Positions 37,961-50,535 of a stretch of 64,000 bases of DNA are shown here, piece by piece. This stretch comes from Bugulina stolonifera. Lineage: Eukaryota > Bryozoa > Gymnolaemata > Cheilostomatida > Bugulidae. The notes under the pieces were generated by a model. That model saw nothing but the letters and a program-made list of their open reading frames with translations, was not told the DNA's origin and ran no database searches. The number at the start of each line of letters is the position of its first letter. Position 1 is the stretch's first letter. The stretch spans positions 17,004,700-17,068,699 of the forward strand of contig OW285191.1 of NCBI GenBank assembly GCA_935421135.1. Direction: 5' to 3'. Both the position numbers and the translations under genes were made by a program.

Positions 37961-40900
37961 ATGGTATGTACCAATACAACATTTAATAGTCTAGTTTTTA
38001 AAGTCATAAATGGAAAATTGGTGACATTAGTTAGAATAATATTATACTCATCTACCACACCAGTAGTGATGTCATCAGTAGATGTGTATATGGCTTCCTA
38101 GAATAGTTTCATTTCTGTTAACATTTCATTTAGTTTCGGATAAAAAGTTGAAATTTCGAAGTTGACTTATATTGATTCTTTTAAATTGTGTTTTATATTT
38201 AGTTAAAGTTTGTTTTAGGGACTTCTTGGTCAGGCTACAGTTATGGTAACTGATTACTTGGATGTTCTGAAATTTGTCCTTGGAGTAGATTATGTCTAGT
38301 CTGATATTATTCATTTACATGTAATTTAATATCAAATTTGATGGAAAATAGTTGTTAGAATCCTGGAGTTGTTATTCCTTACATACATTGTAATTATGAC
38401 TATGATTTCTAAATAATCTGTATTGCAGCCTGAATGCATCTCAATAAACATTGGACAAGCTGGCTGTCAAATTGGCAATGCGTGTTGGGAACTCTACTGT
38501 TTAGAGCATGGTATATTACCAAATGGTAAGATGTTGAGCTGGGGTACTATGTACACACTAATTCACTTGAGCACAGTTTTTAACACTAGTCTGAGATTTT
38601 ATGGTACATCATGTGTATGTAATAATAGGTGCATTTTACTCTTCCAGGTTCTGGGAATTTAGATGCTAGATATGGTGGGGATTATGCCAACACTTTCTTC
38701 TATGAGACTGGTACAGGGCACTTTGTACCAAGGAGTCTATTTGTAGACCTGGAACCAACTGTTATAGGTAACCCTCCTGGGATTTTGTTATAATAAAGTA
38801 AAAAAGCAATGAATAATAATACATAGACACTAGTTTATCCCATATCCACAGGCTAAATGTGTCATAGGAAATTGTTGCATGTAAAATATTGTGACTGTTT
38901 GAAGATGAAGTCAGGACAGGCACATACAGACAGTTGTTCAACCCTGACTTGCTAATTAACACTAAAGAAGATGCTGCCAATAACTACGCTAGGGGGAAGT
39001 TCACTTGTGGAACTGAGGTTATGGGTCTAGTAATGGATAGAGTAAATAAATTGGTGAGCAGATACAGCTGGATAGCATGATTAGTGTAGTTAGACTCCGA
39101 CAACTGTTCCGTTGCTACATTTCCCATTGCCATCTTGTCATGCTGTGCTATGAAAGAAGAATTACATGTACATGACTTGTATATTAAACTAAGCAAACGG
39201 GTGAACTTTTCAAGGTAGAGCAATGCGATGGCTTACAAGGGTTTATCATACAAAGGAGTTTTGGAGGAGGAACTGGCAGTGGTCTCACCTCCAACATATG
39301 TGAAGGGTTGTCTGCTCTCTACCCCAAAAAGACTAAACTGGAGTTCTCAGTCTATCCAGCCCCTCAGGTGAGATTTCCAATAATATCATTTTTGTCTACT
39401 ACATGTTTTGCTGTTGGTCTACATTCCAGCTTTCTTTTACTAACATGAAATGCGAAAATAATGCTGACCTACTTATATATGTAACTTTTAGATATCGTCT
39501 GCAGTAGTAGAACCTTATAACACTGTGCTCTCTACCCATGCCTCAATAGACCATATAGACTGTAGCTTCCTTGTGGATAATGAGGCTATATATGGTATCT
39601 GCCAAAGATCTCTATGCCAGGAAAGACCTACTTACTCTAATCTCAATAGAATTATCGGACAGGTCAGTGTTATTACATGTGTATTGTTATTACAGTCATG
39701 TGCATTACAATGTTGCCAGAGAGGAGTTGACTCCTGTGTGCACATGTACTAACATCTGCTAACTATACAATATGTTGTAGGTTATCTCCAGTATCACAGC
39801 TTCATTGAGATTTGAAGGTGCTCTGAATGTAGATTTAATAGAATTTCAGGTAAGCTTTTTATCAACTATACCTACACATGTACCTGTACATGTACCTACA
39901 CATGTACCTATTGACTACATGGCTGGATTATAACCTGCCACTGCGTGCGAATTGTACTATAATTCATGGAATTTTTTCTGTAAGTCAAACTGTAATGTAA
40001 CTATGTACTTTTTGCTACACACACCTCCTCTAGTCATACTCTGTTTGTGACCTACTTATACTGCACTTGGGGCACATGTTTTTCTTGCTAAATTTAGATA
40101 AAATATTGACACATTTTAAAATTGTCTCCTCTCATCATGTTGTAGACCAATCTAGTGCCATATCCCAGAATTCACTACCCTTTAGCTAACTATGCACCAC
40201 TGCTATCCCCTGAGAAGGCATATCACGAGGATCTATCAGTGTCTACTATCACTAGCGCTGTGTTTGACCCTTCCTCTCAGCTAGTAAAGTGTAACCCACA
40301 GCATGGCAAATATATGTCCTGTGTTATGTTATACAGGTAAGAACGTACGTGTACTAAAATATGTACTTATATTATATGCATGTAGCAATAACACTTCCTC
40401 TTTGTCAGACTGGAGGCCGTTAATTACCTCTTTGGCTTGTTTAGCCCCTTATGGTGACCATAACATCAAAGTGCACTGCCACTAGTATAAAAGTTGTGTA
40501 ACTCCAAAGTACTGCTACTATTCGAGGTTGTACATTATATAACTTATCTTTGTAATGTGATATGTGCACTGTAGAGGAGATGTCACTCCTAAGGACGTGA
40601 ATAATGCTATTACAGAGATCAAATCCAGGAGGTCTATCAGTTTTGTTGACTGGTGCCCTACAGGTAAGAGTAATATATGTTATAATGGCACCATTTCCAT
40701 AGTACCAGTTATTACTGTCACCATGGTAATAGTTGTCATAATTTAGTAATAATCACCTTGGAGACAGTAGTCATAGTAACCATTGCCACCATAGTACTTA
40801 AAATAATGTCATATCTATTGAAGTGACTAATCCTGTTGTAGGATTTAAAGTGGGTATAAACTGGCAGCCCCCAGTGGCAGCTCCAGGTTCAGATATAGCC

Positions 40901-41389
40901 TATACTCAGAGAGCAGTCTGTATGCTAGCAGCTACAAGTGCTGTCAGTCAAGCTTGGGCTAAGATCGACAGCAAGTTTGATCTACTATATAGTAAGAAAG
41001 CATTTGTCCATTGGTGAGAGTCTCTCTAAGTGTATATCCTATCAACATAGACATGACTTGTGTACTCAATAATATCCTGGTGCTGTTTGGTTAACTTCTA
41101 CCGTTCTTACCAAAACTCTAATAGTGTGAAAGGTTGAATGATTCTTATAGTATAATATTGTTAGTAGGTGTACATTCTTTGATTCTTTGATTGCCTTTCT
41201 TATACAGCCGTGAACTTGCTGATGTTGTAATTCTAATAGCTTGCTCCTGACTTTACTTGTAGGTATGTAGCAGAGGGATTGGAGGAAATGGATTTTATCG
41301 AATCACGACAGGATCTGGCAGCTCTGGAGAAAGATTATGAGGAAGTGTCACTCTCCTCCACATCTTATGATGACCTTTTGGCCATGTAG
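37961..41389 (+). CDS. TUBA: Divergent alpha-tubulin, 11 exons
   Basis: Alpha-tubulin pairs with beta-tubulin in microtubules. Exon 1 is only the ATG (37961-37963, followed by GTATGT), an intron position common in animal alpha-tubulins. The others are 38429-38525, 38648-38767, 38905-39053, 39215-39367, 39492-39662, 39781-39849, 40146-40336, 40575-40663, 40842-41013 and 41263-41389. They sum to 447 codons including the stop. GTP-binding [17 protein letters not shown], the H8 segment [11 protein letters not shown] with the catalytic Glu, and GYxP-type C-terminal blocks ending ALEKDYEEV are present. Oddities: the N-terminus is MPEC instead of MREC; the loop around residue 40 is rebuilt ([16 protein letters not shown]) without the acetylated Lys40; the tail is [13 protein letters not shown], lacking the glutamate-rich stretch and terminal Tyr. 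All exons are intact, so this is a specialised isotype rather than a pseudogene. Confidence 0.96.
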
Positions 41390-41700
41390 GGCTGACAACC
41401 CCATCTCATATGCTATGCAATGATTCAGTGAGGGTATAGGTGTATAGGATATAGCCTGTGTGGTAATAACTTATGATGAAGAACTTGGTTTAATATCATA
41501 CATATATTATTATTGGTGTATGATGCCACTGTCCTCAGTTGTACAAGTATGGTTGACTAATTATAGTTCTAATTTTATATGCGTATAATCATATTGCTTG
41601 TTGTACATGTGATGTACAGTACAGTCTCAAGTCTGGTATTTGTTGTCTGTCCACATCCTGCACATTGATTGTGATTATTCTGTTTTTGACTATTAGTGCT

Positions 41701-41706
41701 AATAAA
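41701..41706 (+). terminator. Candidate tubulin polyadenylation signal AATAAA
   Basis: AATAAA lies 312 bp after the tubulin stop codon, just before a tandem duplication that separates this gene from COG8. Confidence 0.55.
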
Positions 41707-41749
41707 AGTTAACTTGGTATACATATGATTGTGTACATACTAGTATAAT

Positions 41750-42290
41750 GCAACAAATAAAATGCCACTAATACTGATCCTTTTGACTTCATTATTGTAC
41801 TTGTTTTTTAAGGTGCACATTGAATCATTGAAAACTAGGAAAATGGTGTTGAGAGCTGAAATTAAGATGCCTTGGGTACAATAACATAGAATAAAATTGA
41901 ATTCTATGGGTAAAATGTGTAACCTGAAGTGCTGGCATAATTGATTGAGAGTTATGTCCTCTTGGTGTTGTGAGCACTTTGTTCTAAGAGTTATGCTCTC
42001 TTTAGCATCTGTTATGTGAGAAGAAAGATAACTCCAAATTGTTTCCAACAAATAAAATGCCACTAATAAGCGATACTGATTTTACTGATCATTTTGGCTT
42101 CTTTATTGTACTTGTTTTTGAAGGTGCGCAATACATTGTTCAAAACAAAAAAATTGTATTGAAAGCTGAGATTAGAATAAAATTGAATTCTATGGCCAAT
42201 AATATGCAACCAGAAGCAGGCTTAATTGACAGGGAGTTATGTCCTCTTGGTGTTAAGAGCACTTTATTCTGGGAGTTATGCTTTCTCTAG
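41750..42290. repeat. Imperfect tandem duplication, about 290-bp unit
   Basis: Blocks of 41750-42000 recur at 42040-42290, for example CAACAAATAAAATGCCACTA, ATTGTACTTGTTTTT and AATAAAATTGAATTCTATGG, with substitutions and small indels. It lies between tubulin and COG8; the second copy ends 150 bp before the COG8 start. No coding potential is evident. Confidence 0.85.
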
Positions 42291-42433
42291 CATCTGTTAC
42301 TCGAGAAAATTTGCTTGAAAGTTACCAACCAATGAAAAATGATCTTATATTATAACTGTTTTTAACGAGTCAAACTCAAAAAGGGCATTTCCTGCCAGCA
42401 AAATTATTAATAGTTTTTGATTTTGCTGTCAGG

Positions 42434-45400
42434 ATGGCTTCTTTTGAAGAGGAAAGTTCAGTATTGACTGCAATATTTGGGGACACATTAAGTGGTAAGA
42501 TACAGTTTTTTTTAGAATTCTTGCATAAACAGTTTGTATAGTCAGGTATAGTTTGAGTAGTTGACTGATGGTTAAAGGTTGAAAATATTTATATTATTGA
42601 TTATAAATAATAAAAAAAAGCCATCACTAATACAGCCTACACTTTACATTGTACATGTTTTGATCTTGTTCTATGCTGTGTGACAATTGTAGAGTCTTGG
42701 AGTGAAAATCCCGAGTTTGTAAAATATGTAGCAGAGTTAACCAGCTATGGTACTGATAGATTGTGTAAGTAAACATCATCCATGGTTACTATTTTGCTAA
42801 TACGAGATTTGTCCTTTTAGAAGTTACCGACATGTAATGTTGATTTTGCTAGCTGCTGACCATGTAGCATCACCAGATAGACATTTTAACACCTTCAAAT
42901 AGTATTTTAACATATTATGTGAAATAAAATTACCACTAAAATATACTTTGGTGTGTATATTTTACATGGTATTACAGTACAAATCTCAATCTTGCATGAC
43001 CTAACACCCTATCTATACACTAAGGTAGCCATAATACAAGGGGGCCTCGTGTACAGTTGGCTCAGAGAATGTTTACTGTTCACCGGGGAAGCTTCCTTTT
43101 TTAAGGTTGCTGAGCTGGTGTAATGATAGCGTGTTTTGTTCACTGTGCTCGGTGATTAGGTGCTATAGAGGCCCCGAGTTCAAACCCCAGTCAGTGACTG
43201 GTATTTTCATTGGTGTGAAACAAGTGCCTGACTGCTTGAAAAGATGTTTTTCATAGCACTACTTATAATTCCTGTAATAATCGAACCCGTTACCTGTTGA
43301 TTGGTCGTCCAGCACTCTAACTAATCACTAGTTAGCCAGAACTGGGACTAAACTTCTAACTGTTTATAATGTGGTACAAGAATTATCCCGCGAACACTCG
43401 GTTCATATGCATGTGCTCATTATTTGGCTATTTGGCTAAATTTTTCACATTTCTCACTTAACCGGCTGTGGTCTTATGCTAAGTGTATGGCTCTATACTA
43501 ATATTTCAATACATTACAGCTCGAGAAAGTGATCATCTGCTAGAAGAAAAAAGGACGGTGGACAAGCAAACAGAAGATCTGGCTTTCAACAATTATAAGA
43601 CATTTATACAGACAGCCAATTGCTCCAGTGACATATTCAAAGATGTACGTATCTGTTTAATAATGTATGTTTTGCACACATCAAGTTGGTAAATAATTTT
43701 GCAGCGAATAGATTCCAAACGCAATTTAATGGTAGGAGAGGAGTGTGCTTCGGTGAGCTAAGGGGTGATCAAACTAAGTCATGACCTAATTTGAGGAGCT
43801 ATCTTAGTAAGCTTACATTGTGAAGACATCCTTATTTCTAACATTGATCAATAATAAGCAACTAGTTTGGAACTGATGCAATATGACAGAGAACTTGTTT
43901 AGCACAGTCACAAGTGTCACAATTCTCTGCTATCCAGATAATGCAGATATTATATGTAAATGCAGGAAAATTTCCTATTATTGAATTTGTTGTTGTTTTA
44001 ATTTTACAGTTTCAAATCATAGAATCTAACCTGACATCTCTTCAAGAAAAGCTACCCGAGTTCTCAACCGAGTGTCAGACCTTCCTCGATACTGCTCACT
44101 CGATAACTCAAAGGTGATCATTCACTCCTCAACCATCTCTGTTTCTAGTCGGAAGTTTAAACTCTCCTTTTCAGTAGTTCAATTGATTATACAGACATGG
44201 CTATTGATCTATTTGTCATGTTATTACACGTACTGTAATTGAAGCACTTTATCAATTCTAAAAAGAGATAGAATTCCTTCTTCTTCTCTCCTAGTGTACT
44301 TAACTGGTATATGCAAAGGTTTCCCTTTTTCTATAAACTGGATTCGATTGCTGGGTATATTATATCCTTTCACATGCCGAATTGTATGTTATAGTCGTAA
44401 GAGTAACACGCTGACACTGCAGAAACACACTCAGCTGCTAGAGATACTAGAGGTACCACAGCTTATGGATACTTGTGTGAGAAATAACTACTATGAGGAA
44501 GCCTTAGAGTTGGCAGCATATGTGAGAAGACTGGAGAAGAAGTACAGTAACATCAGCATCATCAGCGTAAGTGTGTGTCAAACCACACTCTACTATACTA
44601 TACTTGTGTGGAGTTGGTTGTGGGGTTACTCGCACACTTTAGTTTTGCAACCAACGCAGTTCATTCAGAGCTCATATACTTCCTATCGAAGCTGTGTGCT
44701 AACTTTATGTTATATTACTTCATAGACAATCTGTGCTGAGGTGAAGCACTGCACTCAACTGTTGCTAGCCCAGTTACTGCAACAACTCAGGTCTGATATC
44801 CAATTGCCAGCATGTCTACGGGTCATAGGCTTCCTCCGACATATGGATATATTTACTGAAGCAGAACTAAGGCTAAAGTTCCTCCAGGTAAAACTATATA
44901 GTCGACTGATTGCACAGTGGAGAAGTAAATTGCAAATCTGTTTTGCATTATTATCATTGTTATACCTTTGTTACTGACTTATGTTGGGCTACAGTTTTCG
45001 GCTGTTTTTGCATCGAACCACTTTGTTGTTAGCTTGTTTTAGGGTGGCAAGATAATATTGGGATTGTAAATGTTTTTTTATAATCTGTTCATCTTTGACA
45101 CGACACAAGGTGCTATCTACTGTGTACTAGTATGTAGTCTTCTGGCAGCATATGCTATCTTAACTCATCTCTGCTCACTTGTTATAGGCCAGAGACTGCT
45201 GGTTTCAGGGCATCCTTTCTAACATTCCTAAAGCTGATGGTAAGTTCTATAATACATCCTAGTGGAAATATAGTATTCTTTCAGTTAAGTTCTACTCTAC
45301 CTAAGTCTGTACGTGTATGTACGTAAAATATGAAAAGGGCACCTGTTGACACTACTCCCCTCTTTATGCCACTCACCTGTTCTATTTGCCAGCTTACCAG

Positions 45401-48400
45401 CACCTGACTAAGGTAATAGAGGTTAGCAGAGTTTATCTCTTTGATATCATCACACAATACAGAGCTATATTCACTGATGAGGAGCCTCTACTTAAGCAGA
45501 CAGTGACTAGTGCATCAGGTCCAAGAGAGGCCCAACTGTTACAGAGCTGGGTACAGACCAAAGTATGTACAGAACCATATCGGTTATCATCATATAGTTT
45601 GTCTAGAGTTCCTAATGTGACTGTCCCATACATTGCATCGGCCGGATGGTTTCAATACCGAAGCTTCACGCCTTCCTATTATTACCATCTTGCAGATAGA
45701 TCAGTTTCTGAGTACGCTGCGCCAAGACCTTGAGGGTGGTATAGGCTCCAGACTTGACTCTCTGTTGGGACAGTGCATGTACTTTGGGCTATCTTTTAGC
45801 AGAGTTGGATGTGACTTTAGAGGGCTACTTGCTGAGATTTTTCAAACTGCTGCTCTACAGCATTTTGTTAAATCTACTAACTCGGCCAATGAGAAGTAAG
45901 TATGATATTTAGCAACCAATGAAAGGTAATTAATGTTACGCTTGGCCAATGAAAAATAGTTTTCTATCTACAGTACTTGTCCCTCATTGGTCAATACTTT
46001 TTCACTGGATTCATTAAAAGTGTTATCCATTAGTACATGCATAAGCAACTGTAGAGGGATGTCTTGCTCTCCATCACACTAGTTAACATCGCTATTGTTT
46101 CTATTGGTTAGGTATAACAGGAGTATGGAGACATACACCTTAGTTCTCAGATCTGCTCATCAAAGTTCGACTGTCTACCCCTCCATGACAGTAAGTAGTG
46201 CGTTATGCTAACCATAGTTCACTGTATTTTGTTGGAAATCGATTATGTGTAATAGGATAGTAGAATGCTATCACAGAGTTCCAGTCATTGCATCCATATT
46301 GTATAAATGTCTGTATAATACATTTTATGATGAGTTGCTATATATGCATTATGTACTTTAGTAATTACAAACTGATTGGTCGATGTTATTGAACTACCGC
46401 AATACAAAACTGGTATTTGTTTACCCTCTTGACTTCTTACTTTGCTCATCCGGCTCCCCAATCTCTCCTTGTTACTCAGCTCATAGATATTTACTTTACA
46501 GTGTATATTACATTGAACCAATTAGACTATATGGTATGTGCTGCCTTGTGCGTCGATTATACTATCCCAGTGTTATGATCTATCTCGGAGTTGTCCACTC
46601 TTCTTTCCTAATGCTAAAGAGAAGGCAATCCCTATTTTACCCAGAGTTTTATAATATAATATTGTATATTAATATTATTGGATGCTGTATATTGTTATTT
46701 TGTTATTTCACATATTATTGGGGTCAATAATATTACATGTTCATATCATTGTAGATGGATATCCTTGGTCCTCCCACCACCCTCCTACAGTTTACTCCGC
46801 TGGCTCTCTACTGCAATGATATACTCACTGCTCTCAATGACCTCCGTGTCTGTGCTCCTATAAACATTACCTCTGATGTCACCAGTCAACTCCAGAAATC
46901 TCTGTGTAAAGTGTCGGATACTATTAATAACTTCCATCGGTTAGTATATTCTAGTAACTAACAATTCGTGGCAATCTGCTCAAACAATATCTAATCAATT
47001 ATCGTAGGGTTATATTTTCAGTTTTTCTGTTAGTCAATCAACTTGATTTTAAAAAATATGTGCAACTATTATTGGCCGTTAAGATAAAAGAAATATCATG
47101 ATAGGATGACTTCTCATTCGTGACTTAAGATCAGTAATGAATACAAAGCTTGGTAGAGTGGCTTGTCTTAATGCGAGTTTAGGCTTGGTTACACGAGAGG
47201 CCGCGAACTTCGACGAAACAACTTCATTGTTCATTGGCACAGATCAATGGGCAATGCCTAGTACCAGTCTACCAGTGCCCTTAATTAATATCCAGCCAAT
47301 GACCAAAGCCGATCTCTAAAAAAATATGTAATTGGAGTCATTGTATCTAATGTTAACTAATCACAACAGCAATCCGTGACGCCGGAGGCTGAAAAATCAA
47401 CATGTTGGTCTTTGCATAACCAGACAAATGGCGCTCAGATTTGCTCTAGAACGAGGCTCCGTTTGTCAAAAAAGAGCAATCAGCCTCTCGTTTAACCGAG
47501 CCTTTAACTGAAGTATAATAAATCTCACCCCATGTAAGATCATAGTGTAACGTACTTATATTGTACAGTACATCATGATTGATTAGAATTTGAAGTTGTT
47601 TTCTCACAACTGGAAAGTGAATTGGGAGAGGACAACTCCAAATTTCTTACTTTTGCATTTTATATTATTGTTATAATGTATGAATAGACCGAGTGATTAG
47701 GCTATAGTCGTGCATGCATTTCATCATTTTGCAGTTTGGAACACGTCTCATTCACTGATGAGGAAGAGAAAAGCTTCAATAAGATGTGTGAGATTGTTTC
47801 CACCGATCTGATTGGTCACATTCAGAAGTGTCTGCTGCTACTCTTCCCTCCAACACAAATTGCTAAATCTCTCGGCATTACTGTCCAGCAGCTGAACAAT
47901 GTTGTGAGTAGTATTTGGTAGCAGTAGAAGTGATAGTAGTGGTGGTGGTAGTCATTATTGCAGTCATCGTTGGTAGGCACTAGTACTCAGTAGTCACTAG
48001 TACTCAGTAGTCACTAGTACTCAGTAGTCACTAGTACTCAGTAGTCACTAGTACTCAGTAGTCACCAGTACTCAGTAGTCACTAGTGCTCAGTAGTCACT
48101 AGTACTCAGTAGTCACTAGTGCTCAGTAGTCACTAGTACTCAGTAGTCACTAGTACTCAGTAGTCACTGGTAGTCAGTAGTCACTAGTACTCAGTAGTCA
48201 CTAGTACTCAGTAGTCACTAGTACTCAGTAGTCACTAGTACTCAGTAGTCACTAGTACTCAGTAGTCACTAGTGCTCAGTAGTCACTAGTGCTCAGTAGT
48301 CACTAGTACTCAGTAGTCACTAGTGCTCAGTAGTCACTAGTACTCAGTAGTCACTAGTACTCAGTAGTCACTGGTAGTCAGTAGTCACTAGTACTCAGTA

Positions 48401-49425
48401 GTCACTAGTGGTCACTGGTAGTCAATAGTCACTGGTAGTCAGTAGTCACTAGTAGTTGGTAGTCAATAGTGGTTAGTAGTCACCAGTTATTGGTAGCCAA
48501 TTTATAGTAGTCTGTCGTCAGTTGTAGTTAGTAGTTGATAGTCAGTGTTTTACAGAGTATATTACCAAGGTATAAAGCACTAAACCCAATACAAATGTAT
48601 CCGTATGACTATCATTCGGTGTAATGTACTACTTACTGGTTGTCATGCAGGGCTCTGCTATATACACTATCAACGTGGAGGAAGTAATAGAACCACTGAA
48701 GGATTTTATACCCGAGGAACCTGTAGTTGTACCTCCGCCAGCGGCAGCAGAGGTTGATGCTGAGGAGGAGGAGGCAGCACTTGAAGATTCTAGTAAGTAA
48801 ACTCTTCTGGTATTTCACAGTATTTGACAGTATTTGAAAGAATTGTTCAGATACCATACTATTCTCTTCTACATGTATATTTTGACAGACTATTTGCATC
48901 TGTTGGACATTTGGAGCAGAAGTTGAACTCTATGACGTAAATAAATTCAATGGTGTAGAGTGTAGATTAGATGTACACTCCAAGTACATGATCGCAATGA
49001 AACCTCTTATATCTAAGGCTAAGGATATACATGTAGCTGAGGCTATAGCTAAATCCCATCTATTCTGAAAGCTACCTATGGTGTTTGACTTTGGGTTTAT
49101 GGTACAAACATGGAAGGCATATCTATCGCCTCTAATAGTTATACATGTGTCATGATAACATCATACTGTATTTGTAGCTGATAAACCAATCACATTCAAT
49201 CTAGAAGAAACTGAAGATGAAAGTGCAGATACCAATCAAGAGGCAGCAGATGTTAAAGCAGGCACAGAGGAGCAGGTGAGTGCAGGAATGTCGGAAGTAA
49301 AAGACACTGTACAAGCACCTGATTCGCAGGAACTGGCTACACAAGAATCTACAACATTGCCTAGTGATATCACTCCTCAACAGGTACCATTGGTGGAGAC
49401 AACTCTCAGTGCTAAACAGGACTGA
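42434..49425 (+). CDS. COG8: Conserved oligomeric Golgi complex subunit 8, 14 exons
   Basis: COG8 is part of the Golgi tethering complex that retains glycosylation enzymes. Exons are 42434-42494, 42693-42764, 43520-43644, 44010-44113, 44395-44566, 44726-44887, 45188-45239, 45393-45562, 45696-45895, 46112-46190, 46755-46939, 47735-47903, 48651-48792 and 49178-49425. Phases agree and give 646 residues (human about 612). The family blocks are visible: an N-terminal [13 protein letters not shown], then [52 protein letters not shown] and [20 protein letters not shown]. The C-terminus is acidic ([10 protein letters not shown] onward) and poorly conserved. An in-frame GTGAGT at 49276 inside the last exon could be an alternative donor. 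Introns contain a SINE-like sequence, a MITE and a 17-bp array. AATAAA follows at 49555. Confidence 0.94.
43105..43330 (+). mobile_element. Probable tRNA-derived SINE, degraded
   Basis: A tRNA-like head has CTGGTGTAATGATAGCG (A-box region) and GAGTTCAAACCCC (B-box, 43177-43189) with roughly proper spacing, in the COG8 intron before exon 43520-43644. The tail is not clear. It is distinct from the SINE at 33450. Confidence 0.5.
47182..47502. mobile_element. 321-bp MITE with 20-bp terminal inverted repeats
   Basis: The left end GGCTTGGTTACACGAGAGGC and the right end (inverse of GGCTCGGTTAAACGAGAGGC) match at 18 of 20 positions. Flanking TTA and TTT/TTA would suit a 3-bp TWA duplication as in PIF/Harbinger elements. 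It lies in the COG8 intron between exons 46755-46939 and 47735-47903. It has no coding capacity. Confidence 0.7.
47975..48425. repeat. 17-bp minisatellite, about 25 copies, in a COG8 intron
   Basis: The unit is AGTACTCAGTAGTCACT, varying mainly A/G at one site (AGTGCTCAG). Flanking sequence to about 48540 is a degenerate extension (GTAGTCA-rich). The array includes overlapping ACTAGT palindromes. Confidence 0.97.
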
Positions 49426-50131
49426 GTTGTTATTCACAGTTATAACCAACTCTGCTTTCTGAATTGTCACATAGTTTATTACCATAAACATGTTGGTATA
49501 CATTACTCAATCATTCTTTTAATGATGACTATAAATATTTGTTTTATTTATTGTAATAAATTTGAAACATGTATAAGGACAGTAAGCCATTCTTGATTAG
49601 TGGCCACCATTTAGCCATCCTTTTTTTTAATCAGTCTCTCCTTCTATGGAAGGAGTTTTGTAGGGCTTGAGTCTGTGACCCTACGGTTTATAGATTGGCA
49701 AGTTAGCTATTATAGCAGTCAACTATGTTTGGATATCAATGTTTTAGACCTCATAACTGCATAATATGGCACCTCAGTACCTGTCTCAGTTTAGATTCAT
49801 AGGCCTGCTGTATTTTATGATGATTCTCAATAATGACTAACAATGATGCCATAGACTACTAGTTCCATCACATACAATGACTACACTTTGATGAAAACTG
49901 TAGCACAAACAAGGATATTATTTGTAGTTCTCAGTCAGTCTCTTAGTTATCTAGCGTCCAATCACTGTTTTTCTCTGTGTCATGCCACCCCTCTGCATTG
50001 TTGGGAGTCGAGTCGTTACAGTTCAACTGATTGTTGCAATATTTGATGCTATCACATATTTTGCATTGTGCGTAAATGTCATGTGCAGCCCTTTACACTA
50101 GAAAGTTCATACATCTGAGTGTTACTCTAAA
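49426..50131. other. Intergenic region between COG8 and the ADAM gene
   Basis: It contains the COG8 polyadenylation signal (AATAAA, 49555-49560) and must hold the ADAM promoter. A T-rich stretch is at 49620. No further gene is seen. Confidence 0.55.
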
Positions 50132-50302
50132 ATGAGATACGATATAGCAGCAACTGTATCTGACGTTTGTGACAGAATGGTGAACTGTTTCCAAGTGCTG
50201 ATCGCATCCACGCTGACTAATGTGGTACTCAGCGTCAATAAACCGACTGCACATGACATCAAGTTTGATTTTCTTTCAGAGTATCAAATTGTGCGGACAA
50301 AA
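50132..50302 (+). CDS. Possible alternative first exon of the ADAM gene
   Basis: An open 57-codon stretch starting MRYDIAATVSDVCDRMVNCF ends exactly at an AAA|GTATGT donor. A T-rich acceptor at 50511 would join it in phase through eight codons to the ADAM start Met at 50536. It has no signal-peptide character itself, so a protein starting here would bury the hydrophobic segment. It may be a 5' UTR exon, part of an alternative isoform, or chance. Confidence 0.3.
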
Positions 50303-50535
50303 GTATGTATTCCATCAAGTTTATATTTATTTATAAATTTGCTGAATTGCCGATGTCATTGTGTTACACAAGAGTTCCACACTACCTTCTTTTGGTTGGC
50401 ACTTCCATTTACTACTTGGTACAATCAGTCAAAGCTTTATAAAGAGCTTTGGGTACGATCACAATGGAATGTTTCCAATGATAATATTATTTAATGAATG
50501 TTATTTTTTAGATCTTAGAAAGGAGCAAGGGAAAA

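Noticed and set aside
46285..46863. Several frames of 60-115 codons between COG8 exons
   Set aside because: They lie in the intron between exons 46112-46190 and 46755-46939 and have no shared phase with the gene.
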